This document shows, in pieces, positions 16,638 to 23,861 of a stretch of 64,000 bases of DNA (within the stretch, counting starts at the first letter, position 1; the number at the start of each line of letters is the position of its first letter). Both the position numbers and the translations under genes were made by a program. Source of the stretch: Flavonifractor hominis (GTDB lineage: Bacteria; Bacillota; Clostridia; Oscillospirales; Oscillospiraceae); the NCBI RefSeq assembly GCF_040095835.1, contig NZ_JBBMFT010000002.1, forward strand, positions 248,001 through 312,000, in the 5' to 3' direction. The notes under the pieces are model-generated. The model had not been told where the DNA came from and did no database searches. It saw only the letters and a program-made list of their open reading frames with translations.

Positions 16638-16823
16638 TTACCAGCTCGCCTTCTTGACACCGGGAATCTGACCCTTGTAAGCCAGCTCGCGGAAGCAGAT
16701 ACGGCAGATGCCGTAGTCCCGCAGGTAGGCATGGGGACGGCCGCAGATCTTGCAGCGGTTATAGCGGCGGGTGGAGAACTTGGGCTCCGCCTGCTGCTTC
16801 AGGATCATAGACTTCTTAGCCAT
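16638..16823 (-). CDS. rpsN: 30S ribosomal protein S14, zinc-binding short form
   Basis: 61 aa, the type Z (C+) form: two CxxC pairs in CKICGRPHAYLRDYGICRIC hold zinc, and the protein ends GQIPGVKKASW. Many Firmicutes also carry a zinc-free longer paralogue elsewhere; none is in this window. Confidence 0.97.
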   Translation of the reverse strand: MAKKSMILKQQAEPKFSTRRYNRCKICGRPHAYLRDYGICRICFRELAYKGQIPGVKKASW

Positions 16824-16837
16824 TACGTTCTCCTCCT

Positions 16838-17392
16838 TTACCGGGCAAAGGGAGCGCCGATCAGAGTCAGCAGTTCCTTGGCCTCTTCGTCGGTCTTGGC
16901 GGTGGTGCAGATGACCACGTCCAGGCCGCGGATCTTGTCGATCTTGTCGTACTCGATCTCGGGGAAGATCAGCTGCTCCTTGATGCCCAGGGCGTAGTTG
17001 CCGCGGCCATCGAAAGAGTTGCCGTTGATGCCCCGGAAGTCACGCACGCGGGGCAGGGCCACATTGAACAGGCGGTCCAGGAACTCCCACATACGATCGG
17101 CACGCAGGGTGACCTTGGCGCCGATGGGCATGCCCTCACGCAGCTTAAAGTTAGCCACGGACTTCTTGGCTTTGGTGATGATGGCCTTCTGGCCGGTGAT
17201 CTTGGTCAGATCGCCCACAACGGCCTCCAGCACCTTGGAGTTGTCCCGGGCCTCGCCGCAGCCGCAGTTGACCACGATCTTGTCAATCTTGGGGATCTCC
17301 ATGACGCTCTTGTAGCCGAACTTCTGCATCAGAGCAGGAGCGACCTCGGCCTGGTACTTTGCCTTCAGGTTGGGCACTTTCTTATCAGCCAT
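16838..17392 (-). CDS. rplE: 50S ribosomal protein L5
   Basis: 184 aa. Binds 5S rRNA and contacts the small-subunit head. Conserved blocks are KFGYKSVMEIPKIDKIVVNC, KSVANFKLREGMPIGAKVTL and RVRDFRGINGNSFDGRGNYA. Standard spc position between rplX and rpsN. Confidence 0.97.
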   Translation of the reverse strand: MADKKVPNLKAKYQAEVAPALMQKFGYKSVMEIPKIDKIVVNCGCGEARDNSKVLEAVVGDLTKITGQKAIITKAKKSVANFKLREGMPIGAKVTLRADRMWEFLDRLFNVALPRVRDFRGINGNSFDGRGNYALGIKEQLIFPEIEYDKIDKIRGLDVVICTTAKTDEEAKELLTLIGAPFAR

Positions 17393-17411
17393 TGTCTATA
17401 CTCCTCCTCTC

Positions 17412-17729
17412 TCAGATCTCGGCGCCGCACTTCTTGCAGACGCGGACCTTCTTGCCGTCGGCCAGCAGCTTGTGAGCAGGCCGGGTGGGCTTGTTGCACT
17501 TGGGGCAGACGCGCTGCACCTTGCAGGCGTAGATGGGGGCTTCCTTCTTGATGATGCCGCCCTGCTCGCCCTGGCGGCGGGGCTTCTGGTGGCGGGAGAC
17601 GATATTAACCTTCTCCACCACGACCTTGCCCTCCTTGGGCAGGACGCTCAGGACCTTGCCCTGCTTGCCCTTGTCCTTGCCGGACAGAACGATGACGGTG
17701 TCGTCCTTACGAATGCTCATCTTATTCAT
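17412..17729 (-). CDS. rplX: 50S ribosomal protein L24
   Basis: 105 aa. An N-terminal KOW motif (IRKDDTVIVLSGKDKGKQGK) starts large-subunit assembly. The C-terminal part has four Cys in two CxxC pairs (CPKCNKPTRP...CKKCGAEI), common in bacterial L24. The ATG at 17729 (MNKMSIRKDD) has GGAG five bases upstream; the second Met is a less likely start. Confidence 0.96.
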   Translation of the reverse strand: MNKMSIRKDDTVIVLSGKDKGKQGKVLSVLPKEGKVVVEKVNIVSRHQKPRRQGEQGGIIKKEAPIYACKVQRVCPKCNKPTRPAHKLLADGKKVRVCKKCGAEI

Positions 17730-17745
17730 GTCTTCTCCTACCCCC

Positions 17746-18114
17746 TTACAGCACTTCGGGAGCCAGGGACAGGATCTTCATATAATCCTTGTCACGCAGC
17801 TCGCGGGCCACGGGCCCAAAGATACGGGTACCGCGGGGATTCTTGTCGTCCTTGATCAGGACGGCGGCGTTCTCGTCAAAGCGGACGTAGCTGCCGTCGC
17901 TGCGGCGCACACCCTTGGCGGTGCGGACGATGACGGCCTTCACGACCTCGCCCTTCTTCACGGTGCCGCCGGGCTGAGCCTTGCGGACGGAAGCAACGAT
18001 GACATCGCCAATGTTACCAAACTTGCGGCTGGAACCGCCCAGCACGCGGATGGTCTTGATCTCCTTGGCGCCGGTGTTGTCGGCAACCTTCAGATAGCTC
18101 TCCTGCTGAATCAT
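17746..18114 (-). CDS. rplN: 50S ribosomal protein L14
   Basis: 122 aa, exact family length: MIQQESYLKVADNTGAKEIK and GTRIFGPVARELRDKDYMKI are diagnostic. Forms the B5/B8 bridges and binds RsfS. Ordinary. Confidence 0.97.
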   Translation of the reverse strand: MIQQESYLKVADNTGAKEIKTIRVLGGSSRKFGNIGDVIVASVRKAQPGGTVKKGEVVKAVIVRTAKGVRRSDGSYVRFDENAAVLIKDDKNPRGTRIFGPVARELRDKDYMKILSLAPEVL

Positions 18115-18126
18115 TCCGGCACCTCC

Positions 18127-18387
18127 TTACTTCGCCTTTTCGATGATCTCGACGACGCGCCAGCGCTTGTCCTTGGACAGGGGGCGGGTCTCCATGACCC
18201 GGACGCGGTCGCCGATACCACACTCGTTCTTCTCGTCGTGCGCCTTCAGCTTGTAGGTGCTCTTGACGATCTTCTTGTACAGGGGGTGGGCCACACGGTC
18301 GGCAATGGCCACCACCACGGTCTTATCCATCTTATCGGAAACCACCAGGCCGACTCTGGTCTTGCGGGAAGAAGTTCTGTTCTCCAT
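18127..18387 (-). CDS. rpsQ: 30S ribosomal protein S17
   Basis: 86 aa, OB fold. RKTRVGLVVSDKMDKTVVVA and GDRVRVMETRPLSKDKRWRV match S17, a primary binder of 16S rRNA helix 11. Seventeen bases after rpmC. Confidence 0.97.
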   Translation of the reverse strand: MENRTSSRKTRVGLVVSDKMDKTVVVAIADRVAHPLYKKIVKSTYKLKAHDEKNECGIGDRVRVMETRPLSKDKRWRVVEIIEKAK

Positions 18388-18404
18388 GATCTAGTTCCTC
18401 CTTC

Positions 18405-18608
18405 TTATCGGCCTGCGAGCTGCTGCTCACGGATGATGGTCTTCACGCGGGCAATGTCGCGCTTGACCTCAGCGATCTTCACGGGGTTCTCCAGCTGATT
18501 GGTGGCGTGCTGAAGACGGAGCTGGAAGAGATCCTTCTTCAGGTCGCCCAGCTTGCTCTCCAGCTCAGCCGCGCTCATCTTGCGGATTTCAGTAGCCTTC
18601 ATCTTCAT
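18405..18608 (-). CDS. rpmC: 50S ribosomal protein L29
   Basis: 67 aa, helical hairpin: MKMKATEIRKMSAAELESKL and KDLFQLRLQHATNQLENPVK. L29 sits at the tunnel exit and helps to dock SRP and trigger factor. Its ATG overlaps the rplP stop (ATGA), suggesting translational coupling. Confidence 0.97.
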   Translation of the reverse strand: MKMKATEIRKMSAAELESKLGDLKKDLFQLRLQHATNQLENPVKIAEVKRDIARVKTIIREQQLAGR

Positions 18609-19039
18609 TCACCACCATTCTCGGTCTCGGCGGTCTGCTTCGCCACGATCTTGCACTTGACGGGCAGCTTGTGGGAAGCCAGACGCAGGGCCTCGCGGGC
18701 GATCTCCTCAGAGACGCCGGCAATCTCGAACATCACACGGCCGGGCTTAACCACGGCCACCCAGTACTCAGGGGAGCCCTTACCGGAACCCATGCGGGTC
18801 TCAGCGGGCTTCTCGGTGATGGGCTTATCGGGGAAGATCTTGATCCACACCTTACCGCCACGCTTGGTGTAACGGGTCATGGCGATACGGGCGGCCTCGA
18901 TCTGATTGCTGGTGATCCAGCAGGGCTCGGTAGCCTGCAGACCAAACTCACCGTAGGTCACGGTGTTGCCCTTCAGGGCCTTGCCCTTCAGGCGGCCGCG
19001 ATGCACGCGGCGATATTTCACTCTCTTAGGCAGCAGCAT
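18605..19039 (-). CDS. rplP: 50S ribosomal protein L16
   Basis: 144 aa. MLLPKRVKYRRVHRGRLKGK and MGSGKGSPEYWVAVVKPGRV are diagnostic; L16 shapes the A site and is needed for late large-subunit assembly. It overlaps rpsC by one base (TAATG) and rpmC by four, so rpsC-rplP-rpmC is a tightly coupled triplet. Confidence 0.97.
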   Translation of the reverse strand: MLLPKRVKYRRVHRGRLKGKALKGNTVTYGEFGLQATEPCWITSNQIEAARIAMTRYTKRGGKVWIKIFPDKPITEKPAETRMGSGKGSPEYWVAVVKPGRVMFEIAGVSEEIAREALRLASHKLPVKCKIVAKQTAETENGGE

Positions 19040-19905
19040 TAGTTGGAGCCTCCTTCCTTGGGAGCAGCGGGACGGGCACCGCCCTGAGGACGGGCACCGC
19101 CCTGGGGACGGTTGTTGTTGAAGCCACCCTGAGGACGGCCGCCCTGGCGGTTAAAGCCGCCGCCGTTGCGGTTGAAGCCGCCCTTGCGGTCGCCGTCGCG
19201 GCGATCGCGGCGGGGACGGTCGGAGCGCTCCTTGAAGTTCTTGGTGTCCAGAGTGCGGGGGGTGGTACGCAGGGTCTGGGTCAGCACCTCACCCTTGTAG
19301 ATCCACACCTTCACGCCGATGCGGCCGTAGGTGGTGGCAGCCTCAGCGAAGCCGTAGTCGATGTCGGCGCGCAGAGTCTGCAGGGGAATGGTGCCATCGT
19401 GATAGTGCTCGGTGCGGGCGATCTCAGCGCCGCCCAGACGGCCGGACACCTGAGTCTTGATGCCGCGGGCGCCCATGCGCATAGCGCGGCCCATGGCGTT
19501 CTTCATAGCGCGGCGGAAGCCGATGCGCTTCTCCAGCTGCTGAGCGATGTTCTCGGCCACCAGCTGAGCGTTGGTATCGACCTGCTTGACCTCAACGATG
19601 TTGAGGGCCACGCTCTTGCCGATCATCTTCTCCAGCTTCAGGCGCAGGGCCTCGATGGCCTCGCCGCCCTTGCCGATGACGACGCCGGGACGGGCGCAGT
19701 GCAGATAGATGCGCACCTTGGCGTTGTCACGCTCGATCTCGATCTTGGGGATCCCGGCAGAATACAGGGTCTTCTTCAGGTAGTCCCGGATCTTCTTGTC
19801 CTCCACCAGCAGGTCGCCGACCTTCTCATTGCGGGCGTACCAGCGGGAGTCCCAATCTTTGATGACACCCACGCGCAGGCCGTGGGGATTGACTTTCTGT
19901 CCCAT
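19039..19905 (-). CDS. rpsC: 30S ribosomal protein S3 with extended Gly/Arg/Asn-rich tail
   Basis: 288 aa, about 60-70 residues longer than the usual 210-230. The core is normal: MGQKVNPHGLRVGVIKDWDS, the KH domain GRPGVVIGKGGEAIEAL-like segment (about residues 70-90) and GRLGGAEIARTEHYHDGTIP. From about residue 222 the chain becomes low-complexity: repeated RRDR, GGFNR, GGRPQGG and GGARPQ units. S3 lines the mRNA entry and has helicase-related Arg/Lys residues, so a basic tail here could touch incoming mRNA; that is inference. The start is the ATG at 19905 after GGGAGGAAG. Confidence 0.96.
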   Translation of the reverse strand: MGQKVNPHGLRVGVIKDWDSRWYARNEKVGDLLVEDKKIRDYLKKTLYSAGIPKIEIERDNAKVRIYLHCARPGVVIGKGGEAIEALRLKLEKMIGKSVALNIVEVKQVDTNAQLVAENIAQQLEKRIGFRRAMKNAMGRAMRMGARGIKTQVSGRLGGAEIARTEHYHDGTIPLQTLRADIDYGFAEAATTYGRIGVKVWIYKGEVLTQTLRTTPRTLDTKNFKERSDRPRRDRRDGDRKGGFNRNGGGFNRQGGRPQGGFNNNRPQGGARPQGGARPAAPKEGGSN

Positions 19906-19920
19906 ATTCTTCCTCCTCCC

Positions 19921-20253
19921 TTAGCGCTCAGCCACAGCGATGGTGATGTGAGAAGTGCGCTTGTTGATCCGGTAGGCGCGGCCCTGGGCCCGGGGCATCA
20001 TCCGCTTGATGATGGGGCCGGGGCAGGCGAACACCTGGGAAACATACAGCTTCTCGGGGTCCATCTGGTGGTTGTTCTCCGCGTTGGACGCGGCGCTCTT
20101 GAGGAGCTTCAGCAGCAGCTCAGAGGCAGCCTTGGGGGTGCCCATGAGGATGGCGTTGGCCTGGGCCACGCTCTTGCCGCGGATCAGGTCGCAGACGATC
20201 TGCACCTTACGGGGAGAGATACGGGCATATCTCAGATGTGCTTTCGCTTCCAT
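19921..20253 (-). CDS. rplV: 50S ribosomal protein L22
   Basis: 110 aa. LRYARISPRKVQIVCDLIRG and the hairpin MMPRAQGRAYRINKRTSHIT (reaching the exit tunnel, where macrolide-resistance changes occur) are normal; no insertion or deletion is seen in that loop. Fifteen bases after rpsS. Confidence 0.97.
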   Translation of the reverse strand: MEAKAHLRYARISPRKVQIVCDLIRGKSVAQANAILMGTPKAASELLLKLLKSAASNAENNHQMDPEKLYVSQVFACPGPIIKRMMPRAQGRAYRINKRTSHITIAVAER

Positions 20254-20268
20254 GTTCTCTCCTCCTCC

Positions 20269-20541
20269 TTACTTACCAGTCTTGCTGCCGGCGTGGCCGC
20301 GGAAGGTGCGGGTGGGGGCGAACTCGCCCAGCTTGTGGCCCACCATATCCTCGGTCACGTACACGGGCACATGCTTGCGGCCGTCGTGCACGGCAAAGGT
20401 GTGTCCGACGAAGGAGGGGAAGATGGTGGAGGCGCGGCTCCAGGTCTTCAGGACCTTCTTCTCGCCGGTCTGATTCATTTCGTCGACCCGCTTCAGCAGC
20501 TCGGGGGCGCAAAAGGGGCCTTTCTTGATACTTCTGCTCAT
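20269..20541 (-). CDS. rpsS: 30S ribosomal protein S19
   Basis: 90 aa. MSRSIKKGPFCAPELLKRVD and VTEDMVGHKLGEFAPTRTFR are diagnostic. Forms the head structure with S13. Fifteen-base spacing on both sides. Confidence 0.97.
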   Translation of the reverse strand: MSRSIKKGPFCAPELLKRVDEMNQTGEKKVLKTWSRASTIFPSFVGHTFAVHDGRKHVPVYVTEDMVGHKLGEFAPTRTFRGHAGSKTGK

Positions 20542-20556
20542 CTTTTACTGCCTCCC

Positions 20557-21390
20557 TTACTTCGCGTTGCGGTGCTTGACGATGAACTTCTCGGTGCGGT
20601 TCTTCAGCTTGCGGGTCTTGTAACCCATAGCAGGCTTGCCCCAGGGGGTGACAGGGCCGGGACGGCCGACCGGGCTCTTGCCCTCGCCGCCGCCGTGGGG
20701 GTGGTCATTGGGGTTCATGACGGAACCGCGGACGGTGGGCCGCCAACCCATGTGACGCTTACGGCCGGCCTTACCGATCTGGATGTTGGACCAGTCGGTG
20801 TTGCCCACCTGACCGATGGTGGCCTTGCACTCCTCGCGGACGTAGCGGACCTCGCCGGAGGGCAGACGGACCTGAGCCATGCCGTTCTCCTTGGCCATCA
20901 GCTGAGCAGCCTCACCAGCGGCGCGCACCAGCTGGGCGCCCTTGCCGGGGTAGAGCTCGATGCAGTGGATCAGCTCGCCCACGGGGATGTTGGCGATGGG
21001 CAGGCAGTTGCCGGGCAGGATGTCGGCGTCGGAACCGGTCATGATCTTGTGGCCGGCCTTCAGGTTCACGGGAGCCAGGATATAACGCTTCTCGCCGTCC
21101 TCGTACTGGATCAGGGCGATGTTGGCGGAGCGGTTGGGATCGTACTGCAGGTTGATGACCGTAGCGGTACCCTCTTTGTTCCGCTTAAAGTCAATGATGC
21201 GGTACTTCTTCTTGTTGCCGCCGCCGCGGTGGCGGACGGTGATGCGGCCGTAGCTGTTGCGGCCAGCATTCTTCTTCAGGTTCTCAGTCAGGCTGCGCTC
21301 GGGCTTGGCCTTCTTGTCGATGCCCTCGAAGGCGCTCACGGTCATGTGGCGGCGGGAGGGCGTCGTGGGCTTATAAGTCTTGATAGCCAT
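20557..21390 (-). CDS. rplB: 50S ribosomal protein L2
   Basis: 277 aa, normal. KTYKPTTPSRRHMTVSAFEG at the start and the peptidyl-transferase-proximal GSVMNPNDHPHGGGEGKSPV near residue 225 are conserved. Standard S10-operon position. Confidence 0.98.
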   Translation of the reverse strand: MAIKTYKPTTPSRRHMTVSAFEGIDKKAKPERSLTENLKKNAGRNSYGRITVRHRGGGNKKKYRIIDFKRNKEGTATVINLQYDPNRSANIALIQYEDGEKRYILAPVNLKAGHKIMTGSDADILPGNCLPIANIPVGELIHCIELYPGKGAQLVRAAGEAAQLMAKENGMAQVRLPSGEVRYVREECKATIGQVGNTDWSNIQIGKAGRKRHMGWRPTVRGSVMNPNDHPHGGGEGKSPVGRPGPVTPWGKPAMGYKTRKLKNRTEKFIVKHRNAK

Positions 21391-21405
21391 TGTTCGTTAT
21401 CCTCC

Positions 21406-21705
21406 TTACACCATGCCTTCGAAGAACTCGATGGTCTTGGAATCCTCAGTCAGGGTGACCATCGCCTTCTTCCAGTTGGCCCGGCGGCCGGCGGGCCAGC
21501 GGCCGGTGCGCTTGGCCTTACCCTGCATGTTCAGGGTGTTGACCTTGGCGACCTTCACGCCGAAGATCTCCTCGATCGCCTTGGCGATCTCGATCTTGTT
21601 CGCGCTCTTGGCCACCTCAAAGGTGTACTTCTTGAACTCGGTCTCCGCCATGGACTGCTCGGTGATGACGGGGCGCTTGATGATGTCATAAGCGGTGGTA
21701 GCCAT
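21406..21705 (-). CDS. rplW: 50S ribosomal protein L23
   Basis: 99 aa. YDIIKRPVITEQSMAETEFK and KVNTLNMQGKAKRTGRWPAG fit L23, the exit-site docking protein for trigger factor and SRP. The start codon overlaps the rplD stop by one base (TAATG). Confidence 0.97.
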   Translation of the reverse strand: MATTAYDIIKRPVITEQSMAETEFKKYTFEVAKSANKIEIAKAIEEIFGVKVAKVNTLNMQGKAKRTGRWPAGRRANWKKAMVTLTEDSKTIEFFEGMV

Positions 21706-22325
21706 TACGCAAACACCTCCTCGATGACGGCCAGGGCCGCCTTGTCAACGATAAACTTGCCGGCGTTCACGATGTCGTAAACGCTCAGGATCTTGGCGGT
21801 GGTGGTCACCACGCCGGGGATGTTGCGGGCGGACTTGATGACAGTCTCGTTCACCTCGGGGGTGACGACGACAGCCTTCTTGGCGCCCACAGTATCCAGG
21901 AAGCCCTTCATGGTCTTGGTCTTGATCTCGTCCAGGTTCAGGCTGTCCACAACGACGATGTCGCCGGAAGCGGCCTTAGCAGAGAGGACGGACTTCAGAG
22001 CCAGACGCTTGACCTTCTTGTTCAGCACGTAGCTGTAGTCGCGGGGCTTGGGAGCAAAAACGATACCGCCGTGGGTCCACTGGGGAGCACGGGTGCTGCC
22101 CTGACGGGCGCGGCCGGTGCCCTTCTGACGCCAGGGCTTGATGCCGCCGCCGGAGACCTCAGCGCGGGTCAGAGCACTCTGAGTGCCCTGCCGGCAGTTG
22201 GCCAGATGGTTCTTGACCACCTCGTGGACGACGGTCTGGTTGGGCTCGATCCCGAACACAGCTTCGGAGAGCTCCACTTCGCCGACCTGGTTGCCGGCCA
22301 TGTTCACAACGATTGCCTTAGGCAT
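21705..22325 (-). CDS. rplD: 50S ribosomal protein L4
   Basis: 206 aa. NCRQGTQSALTRAEVSGGGI and KPWRQKGTGRARQGSTRAPQ form the extended loop that lines the exit tunnel. In gamma-proteobacteria L4 also represses the S10 operon; that has not been shown for Firmicutes leaders. One-base overlap with rplW. Confidence 0.97.
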   Translation of the reverse strand: MPKAIVVNMAGNQVGEVELSEAVFGIEPNQTVVHEVVKNHLANCRQGTQSALTRAEVSGGGIKPWRQKGTGRARQGSTRAPQWTHGGIVFAPKPRDYSYVLNKKVKRLALKSVLSAKAASGDIVVVDSLNLDEIKTKTMKGFLDTVGAKKAVVVTPEVNETVIKSARNIPGVVTTTAKILSVYDIVNAGKFIVDKAALAVIEEVFA

Positions 22326-22342
22326 TTGAGTTCTCTCCTTTC

Positions 22343-23068
22343 TTACTTGTTACGGGCGGAAGCCTTCTGGGGATTGACGCGGGCGGAAGCCTTCTGCGGG
22401 TTGCTGGAGATGCCGGCGGCAGCGCCCTTCTCCTTGACGTTGATCACGGAGTTGCGCAGGAACACCACACCGCCCTTGGGGCCGGGGATGGCGCCGCGTA
22501 CGGCAATGATGCCCAGCTCGCTGTCCACCTTGACCACGTCCAGGTTCAGAACAGTAACCTGCTCGTTACCCATCTGGCCGGCGCCGATCTTACCCTTGAA
22601 GATACGGGAAGGATCGGTGCTGGAGCCCATGGAGCCGGCGTGACGATGCACAGGGCCAGTACCGTGGGATTCCTTCAGGCGGGCGGCGCCGTGGCGCTTG
22701 ATGACGCCCTGGTAGCCGTGGCCCTTGCTGATGCCGGTCACGTCCACGCGGTCGCCCTCGGCGAACACATCGACCTTCACCTCGTCGCCCACATTCAGAG
22801 CGTCGCAGTTGGCCAGCTTGAACTCCTTCAGAGTCTTCTTGCGAGCCTCGCCAGCCTTCTTCAGGTGGCCCAGCTCGGGCTTGGTGAGCTTCTTCTCGGC
22901 CACGTCCTCGTAGCCCAGCTGCACGGCGTTGTAGCCGTCCTTCTCCTCGGTCTTCTTCTGCACCACGGTGCAGGGGCCCGCTTCGATCACGGTGACCGGG
23001 ATGACCTTACCTTCGGCGTCAAAGATCTGCGTCATGCCGACCTTCTTGCCGATGATGGCCTTTTCCAT
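22343..23068 (-). CDS. rplC: 50S ribosomal protein L3 with a C-terminal tandem repeat
   Basis: 241 aa. The core is normal (IGKKVGMTQIFDAEGKVIPV; VTGISKGHGYQGVIKRHGAA; SMGSSTDPSRIFKGKIGAGQ). After the usual end the protein carries two copies of NPQKASAR separated by one residue, encoded by a 24-27-base direct repeat (about 22346-22400), an odd short extension that looks like slippage. Second gene of the S10 operon; the 121-bp gap to rpsJ holds a hairpin GTCCGCC/GGCGGAC (23144-23166). Confidence 0.96.
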   Translation of the reverse strand: MEKAIIGKKVGMTQIFDAEGKVIPVTVIEAGPCTVVQKKTEEKDGYNAVQLGYEDVAEKKLTKPELGHLKKAGEARKKTLKEFKLANCDALNVGDEVKVDVFAEGDRVDVTGISKGHGYQGVIKRHGAARLKESHGTGPVHRHAGSMGSSTDPSRIFKGKIGAGQMGNEQVTVLNLDVVKVDSELGIIAVRGAIPGPKGGVVFLRNSVINVKEKGAAAGISSNPQKASARVNPQKASARNK

Positions 23069-23189
23069 GTTTTTTCCTCCTTAAATAAGGTTATTGGTTG
23101 ACGTAGGTGGGCATTGGCTCCCATTGCTCCGCCAACTTGACCCGTCCGCCTCAAAACGCGGCGGACTGCGGTACAAACAAAGGAATGGA

Positions 23190-23504
23190 TTAGAGCTTGA
23201 TCTCGATCTCGACGCCCGCGGGGAGCTCCAGGCTCATCAGAGCCTCCACCGTCTTGGGAGAGGGCTTCAGGATGTCGATCAGGCGCTTATGAGTGCGGCG
23301 CTCGAACTGCTCGCGGGAGTCCTTGTACTTATGGACGGCGCGCAGGATGGTCACGACCTCCTTCTTGGTGGGCAGGGGAATGGGGCCGGACACGGAAGCG
23401 CCGGTGCGCTTGGCGGTCTCAACGATCTTCTCAGCGGACTGGTCAATCAGCTGGTGATCGTAAGCCTTCAGGCGAATGCGGATCATTTCTTTCTGAGCTG
23501 CCAT
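23190..23504 (-). CDS. rpsJ: 30S ribosomal protein S10
   Basis: 104 aa. MIRIRLKAYDHQLIDQSAEK and GPIPLPTKKEVVTILRAVHK are diagnostic. S10 is also NusE and takes part in antitermination and transcription-translation coupling. It is the first gene of the superoperon, about 260 nt downstream of a strong promoter. The start at 23504 follows AAGGAGGAACCACA. Confidence 0.98.
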   Translation of the reverse strand: MAAQKEMIRIRLKAYDHQLIDQSAEKIVETAKRTGASVSGPIPLPTKKEVVTILRAVHKYKDSREQFERRTHKRLIDILKPSPKTVEALMSLELPAGVEIEIKL

Positions 23505-23525
23505 TGTGGTTCCTCCTTAAAAACA

Positions 23526-23631
23526 TACGAAGTGGGTTGAGCACGCTTCGTACGGTGAGAAATCTTCAGTACACGTTTCCGTGCGTATCACTCCGTGACA
23601 TGAAGAAAACCGGCACAAGCAGGCCGGTTTT
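23526..23631 (-). promoter_or_regulatory. Structured leader of the S10 superoperon
   Basis: Two clear hairpins lie in the roughly 260-nt leader: AAAACCGGC/GCCGGTTTT (23606-23631), which on the minus strand reads as a stem ending in GCCGGTTTTC and resembles a weak attenuator, and TACGAAG/CTTCGTA (23526-23552) just before the rpsJ ribosome-binding site. A looser TGCAC/GTGCA pair lies at about 23637-23661. The rest of 23505-23771 shows no gene. Confidence 0.5.
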
Positions 23632-23771
23632 ACCCATGCACAGCGATATACGCCGTGCACAGATTCCTCAGCCGCCCGATTCTAGCTCGGACATACTCCG
23701 CGGAAGTTACCGGCTCTCGCCGCAATCTCCCGCATCATCGCAGACTGCGTCCCACAAACGGACGCTCACAT

Positions 23772-23800
23772 ATAATAACCGAAAACATCGCTTCTGTCAA
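23772..23800 (-). promoter_or_regulatory. Strong sigma-A promoter of the S10 superoperon
   Basis: Minus strand: TTGACA (23800-23795), 17-bp spacer, TATTAT (23777-23772). The -35 matches consensus exactly, the -10 five of six. Confidence 0.88.
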
Positions 23801-23829
23801 TAGCTTTTGCGCGTTTTTTGAATTTTTTT

Positions 23830-23856
23830 GGGCGGCCGTCCGGCGGACGGCCGCCC
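23830..23856 (-). other. Perfect 12-bp stem-loop after aroE
   Basis: GGGCGGCCGTCC-GGC-GGACGGCCGCCC, 5 bp after the aroE stop. On the minus strand it is followed by AAAAAAA, not U residues, so it lacks a canonical terminator tail. It probably marks the 3' end of the aro transcript or protects it. Confidence 0.6.
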
Positions 23857-23861
23857 TCTGG

